A model generated the notes under the pieces. It was not told the DNA's origin. It worked only from the letters and a program-made list of their open reading frames with translations, and did not search any database. A DNA stretch of 35,915 nt, from positions 1 through 35,915 of the forward strand of contig JAJYZF010000040.1 of assembly GCA_021800165.1 (NCBI GenBank). Direction: 5' to 3'. The translations under genes were made by a program, and so were the position numbers. This document shows, one piece after another, positions 32,110 to 35,915 of this stretch (position 1 is the stretch's first letter; each line of letters opens with the position of its first letter). Origin of the DNA: Planctomycetota bacterium (lineage in GTDB: Bacteria; Planctomycetota; Phycisphaerae; WQYP01).

Positions 32110-32143
32110 CCGCCGCGGAGGACATGTTAACTTTGGCTTGACA
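32110..32143. repeat. Direct repeat, right copy
   Basis: This is the second copy of the 34-base repeat at 31193-31226, lying 72 bases after the toxin gene and 89 bases before the YlbF-family start. Its last six bases, TTGACA, could act as a -35 box, but the nearest good -10 (TATACT at 32172-32177) is too far at 28 bases. Confidence 0.85.
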
Positions 32144-32231
32144 TCCGCTGGCCGTCGCAGGCACGGGCCGGTATACTGCCGCTGTAATTTCGGCAACGCC
32201 GAGGTCCATAAGGGTTCACAAGGAGAATATA

Positions 32232-32618
32232 ATGCCTGACCATGATCTGCTGTTGGCCGAAGCCAGAAAACTCGGCAACCTCATCGCCACCCAACCCGCC
32301 ATGAAAACCTATCAGGAAATCGTGCGGCAGTTGGATCTGGACCTGGCGGCCAAGAATTTACTGCGCCAATTTGATGAACTCATGGAATCGCTGGCGGCCA
32401 AGGAAGCCAACATGCAACCCATTGAAATTGCCGAGAAACAAAAGGCCCAATCGCTGCAGCAAAGTATCGCCATACACCCATTGCTGAAGCGTTTGATGGC
32501 GGCCCAGACGGAATATATGGAACTTATGCGCAAGGTCCAGGAAGAAATCAGCGCCGGCATCACCCAGCCGGCCTCCACCATCGCCCGGCCCGATCCGGTT
32601 TCCAAACTTATCATTTAA
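32232..32618 (+). CDS. YlbF/YmcA-family protein
   Basis: The 128-residue product is entirely helical and matches the YlbF/YmcA family: LLAEARKLGNLIATQPAMKTYQE at the start, then DLAAKNLLRQFDELMESL and HPLLKRLMAAQTEYMELMRKVQEEIS. In Bacillus subtilis YlbF, YmcA and YaaT form a complex linked to RNase Y and to competence, sporulation and biofilm. Single members in other bacteria have unknown roles. A strong AAGGAG lies six bases before the ATG. The right copy of the 34-base repeat lies in its leader. Confidence 0.85.
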   Translation: MPDHDLLLAEARKLGNLIATQPAMKTYQEIVRQLDLDLAAKNLLRQFDELMESLAAKEANMQPIEIAEKQKAQSLQQSIAIHPLLKRLMAAQTEYMELMRKVQEEISAGITQPASTIARPDPVSKLII

Positions 32619-32695
32619 ACCCTAAACTAAACCCCAAGCATTGGCCCGCTCGGCTGGGGTGACCTTCGCGCGGCTGGCACCTCCAAGCCCGGCCG

Positions 32696-34396
32696 CTATT
32701 TGCCCCTTGGCAGAGCCATCACCTGGCCATTCCAACCGCCACTGCGCCCCATGGGCGACCCCATCTCGAAGAGCGGCTTGCCGCGAAACCGCCGATGGCA
32801 AAACGGATAACCCAACGGTTGGTACGGAGGATATATGGGTCCAACCGTGAAAAAACCGGGATAATACGCCGGCAGCAGCGGGGCATTGTCCTGCACCAGA
32901 GCGGCAGCGGGAATGGGCGTCGGCAGCGCGGGCAGTTTCCACACAGCGGGCAAGCCGATCAACCCCGGCCGCGGCACAAAACCGGTGGAACCGGATGCGG
33001 GCGGCTTGGGCTTGGCCGGCGGCGGGACCAGATCCGTGGGTAACATCAATTGCTGATTGCCGGTGTACTGCGCCTGCACCGGATGGGTCTGCATTTTATG
33101 GGCGACCCGGCGCATCTGCTGCATGGCGGCGATGATGGCGTCTTTTTGCCGGAGCAATTTCGTTTGCAGAGCCTGCTGGGCGTTTAACTGCGTGGAATAA
33201 TTGTTAATCAGCAACTGCGTGCCGAGGTTATAAACGCCGGTCTGGGTGGCATAAAATTGCTGCTGCACCTGTAAATTTACAATCTGGATGGTGAGATTGC
33301 TGATCTGGGCGGCCACCTGCTGGAGTTGCTGCTCGGTATTGTCCAGATCCCGACGCGCTGTATTGTACTGCGTTTGCAAAGCGACCTTGGCCTGATGATA
33401 CGCCTGGATGCGCTGGCGCAACTTCCGGAACTGGGCCTTGGTCACCCACGTATCTCCGTAGCGGTACAGACCAAATCGCGCCATGCGTTTTTGCATCTGC
33501 GCATCGGCTAGATGAAACGATCGCGCCAGATTTTTGTAGAGCACCGTGGTACGGGAGCGCTGATAGCTGTGCAGAGCGGCGGCTATGTTGTCCAGCAGCA
33601 TCCTGCTGCCCGCCGCCAGGGGCAAAGCGCTGCCATAATCACGCAGCGCTTCCGGTTCCAGCCGCTGCCGGAATGCAACAATAGCCAGATCATTCCAGGC
33701 GACAGGCTGATCCGGGGCGACTTTCACCGCCTGATGGAAATCGCGCCGGGCCGCGAGAATGTTGCCCATGCGGTATTGCACCACGCCATTGACAATCAAG
33801 GCATCGTAAAATTCGGGAAAAACTTTCAAAACGGCCGCGGTCTGGTCGCGGGCCGCGGCCCATTGACCAGCCTTGAGGTGCCTAAGGGCCACCGCGGTTT
33901 GTGCCTGCAGGCTGGCCAGTAATTCATCCCGCCGGGCCGGAGAAACCCAGTGCCCGCCGAATTTGACCCAGCCCTTGGCCTGAATTTGCCGGTATTTCGC
34001 CAGTGTCTGCCGGGCCAGCGCCAAGCTTGGTGAATGAGGGTATTTTTTCAGATACGCCTCGGTCATCGCGATGATTTTTTTGGGGTCCGACAACTCGGTG
34101 ATTTCGCTCTGGAGCATCCGCCAGGTCTGCTGCGCCGCGGCCGGCGTATTGGCCGCCGGCCCCATCACAATGCCGGTCACCGCGTCCAGCGGAACCTTGA
34201 AAGCCGGCCCCTTGTCCGGTTGAATCACGTACATATCGCCCTGGCGATACAACGTGCCGGAAACCACGCGATTTCCGGTTAAAGATATCTGATCGGCGGA
34301 ACTGACGGCTCTGGAGAGCGCCATCACCCCAACGCACAGGCCCAGCGCCAGAGGTGCAGCCCAGGCTCGCACGGTTGGGCCATGTTGAGAAATCAT
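32696..34396 (-). CDS. Exported TPR and coiled-coil protein
   Basis: The protein (566 residues) starts with a signal peptide (about 1-34, hydrophobic core LALGLCVGVMAL, ending near VSSADQ). A small beta region follows (NRVVSGTLYRQGDMYVI). Residues about 90-290 contain tetratricopeptide-like helices, for example LKAGQWAAARDQTAAVLKVFPEFYDALIVNG and GNILAARRDFHQAVKVAPDQPVAWNDLA. A long coiled-coil lies at about 330-440, rich in Gln and Leu. The last 110 residues are proline-rich, ending with PPYQPLGYP. No family is recognised; TPR proteins usually act as scaffolds. The ATG at 34396 has AAGGAGG upstream. The gene is alone, divergent from tRNA-Ser. Confidence 0.8.
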   Translation of the reverse strand: MISQHGPTVRAWAAPLALGLCVGVMALSRAVSSADQISLTGNRVVSGTLYRQGDMYVIQPDKGPAFKVPLDAVTGIVMGPAANTPAAAQQTWRMLQSEITELSDPKKIIAMTEAYLKKYPHSPSLALARQTLAKYRQIQAKGWVKFGGHWVSPARRDELLASLQAQTAVALRHLKAGQWAAARDQTAAVLKVFPEFYDALIVNGVVQYRMGNILAARRDFHQAVKVAPDQPVAWNDLAIVAFRQRLEPEALRDYGSALPLAAGSRMLLDNIAAALHSYQRSRTTVLYKNLARSFHLADAQMQKRMARFGLYRYGDTWVTKAQFRKLRQRIQAYHQAKVALQTQYNTARRDLDNTEQQLQQVAAQISNLTIQIVNLQVQQQFYATQTGVYNLGTQLLINNYSTQLNAQQALQTKLLRQKDAIIAAMQQMRRVAHKMQTHPVQAQYTGNQQLMLPTDLVPPPAKPKPPASGSTGFVPRPGLIGLPAVWKLPALPTPIPAAALVQDNAPLLPAYYPGFFTVGPIYPPYQPLGYPFCHRRFRGKPLFEMGSPMGRSGGWNGQVMALPRGK

Positions 34397-34476
34397 GGTT
34401 GAACCTCCTTGGAGCCGCGTCACACCGCTTCCGCCAAGATCTTACTTCACGATCCGGGTCATGCACCGCTGTCATT

Positions 34477-34506
34477 ATTATAGCTAAATCAACCCGGAGG
34501 GGCCAA
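34477..34506 (-). promoter_or_regulatory. Candidate promoter of the TPR protein gene
   Basis: On the reverse strand TTGGCC (34506-34501) is followed after 18 bases by a perfect TATAAT (34482-34477). Transcription would start near 34470, giving a leader of about 75 bases before the ATG at 34396. Confidence 0.45.
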
Positions 34507-34556
34507 GTTGCAGTGGCAATGTGCAATGCTGCAATGCCGGAAAACCATGGCGGCAA

Positions 34557-34585
34557 TTGACGTATTTCGCCCCGGTCTGTATGTT
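34557..34585 (+). promoter_or_regulatory. Promoter of the tRNA-Ser gene
   Basis: TTGACG (34557-34562) and TATGTT (34580-34585) are 17 bases apart and match five and four of the six consensus positions. The expected start of transcription, near 34592, lies about 24 bases before the tRNA. Confidence 0.6.
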
Positions 34586-34591
34586 GGGGTT

Positions 34592-35915
34592 CTATTGGCC
34601 CTGGTGCCATTTACTGGAGAGATGTCCGAGTGGCTTAAGGAGCACGATTGGAAGTCGTGTGTGGGGGTAACTCCACCGTGGGTTCGAATCCCACTCTCTC
34701 CGCTTTAAGGAGATTTGGTCGAGTTCACCGGCCAGAAACGCCGCGTCGCAGGACGCGGCGTTTTGCTGACGGGCAAGACGGCCAATAGCGACAACGGTTT
34801 TCCACGCCCCGCGTGGCTCCCAATCCACTTCCCGATGCGTCACTTTTGGGTTCGAGACGATTTTTCTGAAAAAATCGCACTGTTCCGCCGTGTCGGCGGA
34901 TTCCGCTAGGAAACCCGCTGTTTTAGCCTCTTGTATCCGCGTGATGAGCGGTTCGAGAGCACTGGAGCGGTTACGCTCCAGTGCGGCGAGTTGCTCGCCG
35001 CAGTCGTGCTTTTTGAGCACGAGGTCATTCTTCGTTGTCCGGTATTCCGGGAGGGAGAGTCCTTCGTCAAGATAGGCAGCCATGAGCCGGTCGAGTTTTC
35101 GGTCATAGTCGGTCTGTTCGTCGCGAAGTGTCTGGAGACGTTCTTCTGCGGCCGTGGTATCGGTTGCCTGCTCGCGTTCCAATTCAGCCAACATCCAGTC
35201 GGCCCAGTCGGCGGGCAGGGAGATTTTTTGCAATATGCCGACGATCTGTTGGGCTACGACGTCTTCGCGGACGTATGGCTGCGAGCATTTCGTCCACTTG
35301 GTGCACCGCAGGTAGTTGTGACCCTTTTGGGTCTCCGTAGTGATAGTTCGTCCGCACTCGCCGCAGCAAAACAGTCCTCGATAGAGGTAGGGTTTCAGGC
35401 TGCGGCCTTTGGGTTTTGAGCGACGGCGCATGGCTGCCTGAACGGCATCGAAGAGTTCTTTTGTGATGATCGGTTCGTGAGTGCCGGGGTAGAGTTCCCC
35501 ATGATAGCGGATGATGCCGAAATAGATGGGATTCTGAAGCAGGTACTGGTAGTTGGAGACCGAGAGCAACCGGCCGCGCCGAGCGGTCAGCCCCAGGGCG
35601 TTGACCGCGTCATGGACGTGGGCGAAGGTGTACCGACCAGTGGCGTAGAGTTCGAACGCCTTGCGGATGAACGGCGAGCGTTCCGGATCGGGCATGATAG
35701 TCTTGGAAACACGGTCATTGAGGTAGCCCAAGGGAGCCAACTGCGGCCAGACGCCGCGTTTGAGTTTCTGGCGGATGCCGCGATTGATATTCTCCGAGAG
35801 ACTATCGACGTAATACTTGCTCTGACCGAAGGCGATAGAGAGCATGAACTTGCCCTGCGGCGTGGCGTCGAAGCGATACGTCGGCGACTTGATGTCGCGG
35901 ACTTTGCCGGTGTCC
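34592..35915 (-). CDS. Large serine recombinase, partial at the right window edge
   Basis: About 440 codons are visible; the frame is open to the window end, so the N-terminus with the catalytic serine is outside. Visible parts are the end of the resolvase domain (GKFMLSIAFGQSKYYVDSLSENINRG), the recombinase domain (IMPDPERSPFIRKAFELYATGRYTF, YLLQNPIYFGIIRYHG), a zinc ribbon (CCGECGR and later CTKWTKC) and a coiled-coil segment (about 35000-35170). The last about 60 codons run antisense through the tRNA terminator and tRNA-Ser, giving a tail (EWDSNPRW) known from tRNA-antisense reads. The true end may lie before 34764, or the tail may be translated. This is probably the integrase of an element extending to the right. 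Confidence 0.85.
   Translation of the reverse strand, partial: DTGKVRDIKSPTYRFDATPQGKFMLSIAFGQSKYYVDSLSENINRGIRQKLKRGVWPQLAPLGYLNDRVSKTIMPDPERSPFIRKAFELYATGRYTFAHVHDAVNALGLTARRGRLLSVSNYQYLLQNPIYFGIIRYHGELYPGTHEPIITKELFDAVQAAMRRRSKPKGRSLKPYLYRGLFCCGECGRTITTETQKGHNYLRCTKWTKCSQPYVREDVVAQQIVGILQKISLPADWADWMLAELEREQATDTTAAEERLQTLRDEQTDYDRKLDRLMAAYLDEGLSLPEYRTTKNDLVLKKHDCGEQLAALERNRSSALEPLITRIQEAKTAGFLAESADTAEQCDFFRKIVSNPKVTHREVDWEPRGAWKTVVAIGRLARQQNAASCDAAFLAGELDQISLKRREWDSNPRWSYPHTRLPIVLLKPLGHLSSKWHQGQ
34616..34702 (+). tRNA. tRNA-Ser (anticodon GGA)
   Basis: The 87-base gene folds as a type II tRNA. The acceptor stem pairs GGAGAGA (34616-34622) with TCTCTCC (34695-34701), with discriminator G34702. 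The anticodon loop reads TTGGAAG, giving GGA for serine codons UCC and UCU. A long variable arm (GTGGGGG...CTCCAC) is present, as expected for serine. The T arm carries GTGGG-TTCGAAT-CCCAC. No CCA is encoded. A serine recombinase reading frame runs antisense through the gene. Confidence 0.95.
34736..34764 (+). terminator. Terminator hairpin after tRNA-Ser
   Basis: AAACGCCGCGTC (34736-34747) and GACGCGGCGTTT (34752-34763) form a perfect 12-base stem with a 4-base loop, followed by one more T. It lies 34 bases after the tRNA and is well placed to end its transcript. The hairpin is inside the antisense recombinase frame and could also act on that strand. Confidence 0.65.

Noticed and set aside
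32172..32177. TATACT as -10 partner of TTGACA in the right repeat copy
   Set aside because: The spacing is 28 bases, too long for a sigma-70-type promoter.

Overview
The window is GC-rich, gene-dense bacterial chromosome. It carries about 28 protein genes or gene fragments, one tRNA gene, one decayed gene copy and one flanked two-gene cassette. Several features suggest a planctomycete, perhaps of the Phycisphaerae: a small membrane protein resembling DUF6677 next to a MoxR ATPase, a mix of strong and absent Shine-Dalgarno sites, GTG and TTG starts, and proline/alanine-rich insertions in housekeeping enzymes. This placement is an inference from gene content, not from a phylogenetic marker. There are no rRNA genes, CRISPR arrays or complete insertion sequences.

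Left part (1-9141). A 465-base leader with a possible promoter is followed by a rightward set: sialate O-acetylesterase, a PyrK/flavodoxin-reductase-like electron-transfer protein, a GT4-like glycosyltransferase and a zinc alcohol dehydrogenase. A leftward gene for a PD-(D/E)XK plus DUF5655 protein stands alone. Next come riboflavin synthase and pdxA, which overlap by ATGA and join two flavin/PLP cofactor pathways.

Centre (9286-21686). A MoxR ATPase is followed by a TTG-started small membrane protein and a second overlapping one, then an HU-type DNA-binding protein and a BioF-like enzyme. Facing them is a leftward run cdaA-cdaR-xseA-hemB: c-di-AMP synthesis, its YbbR-domain partner, exonuclease VII large subunit and porphobilinogen synthase. 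A DCC-family protein follows. A DUF4870-like membrane protein is then translationally coupled to a large polytopic membrane protein.

Right-centre (21709-30588). Three small leftward genes (SnoaL-like, DinB-like, DoxX-like) form an accessory cluster that also contains a decayed second copy of the SnoaL-like gene. Then come a CPA1-type antiporter, galE, a VOC protein, guaB (IMP dehydrogenase), a predicted lipoprotein beta-carbonic anhydrase and an MCE/MlaD-type protein.

Right end (30732-35915). A lone atpC is followed by a MNT/HEPN toxin-antitoxin pair (mntA-hepT type) lying between two 34-base direct repeats. Then come a YlbF-family gene, a large exported TPR/coiled-coil protein, and tRNA-Ser(GGA) with a recognisable promoter and a strong terminator hairpin. 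A large serine recombinase enters from the right edge and its reading frame runs antisense through the tRNA gene. This looks like the left end of an integrated element whose body lies beyond the window.

No completely new system is evident. The most worthwhile leads are the repeat-flanked MNT/HEPN cassette, the recombinase/tRNA junction, the altered DGA motif of CdaA and the insertion in HemB just after its metal-binding cysteines.
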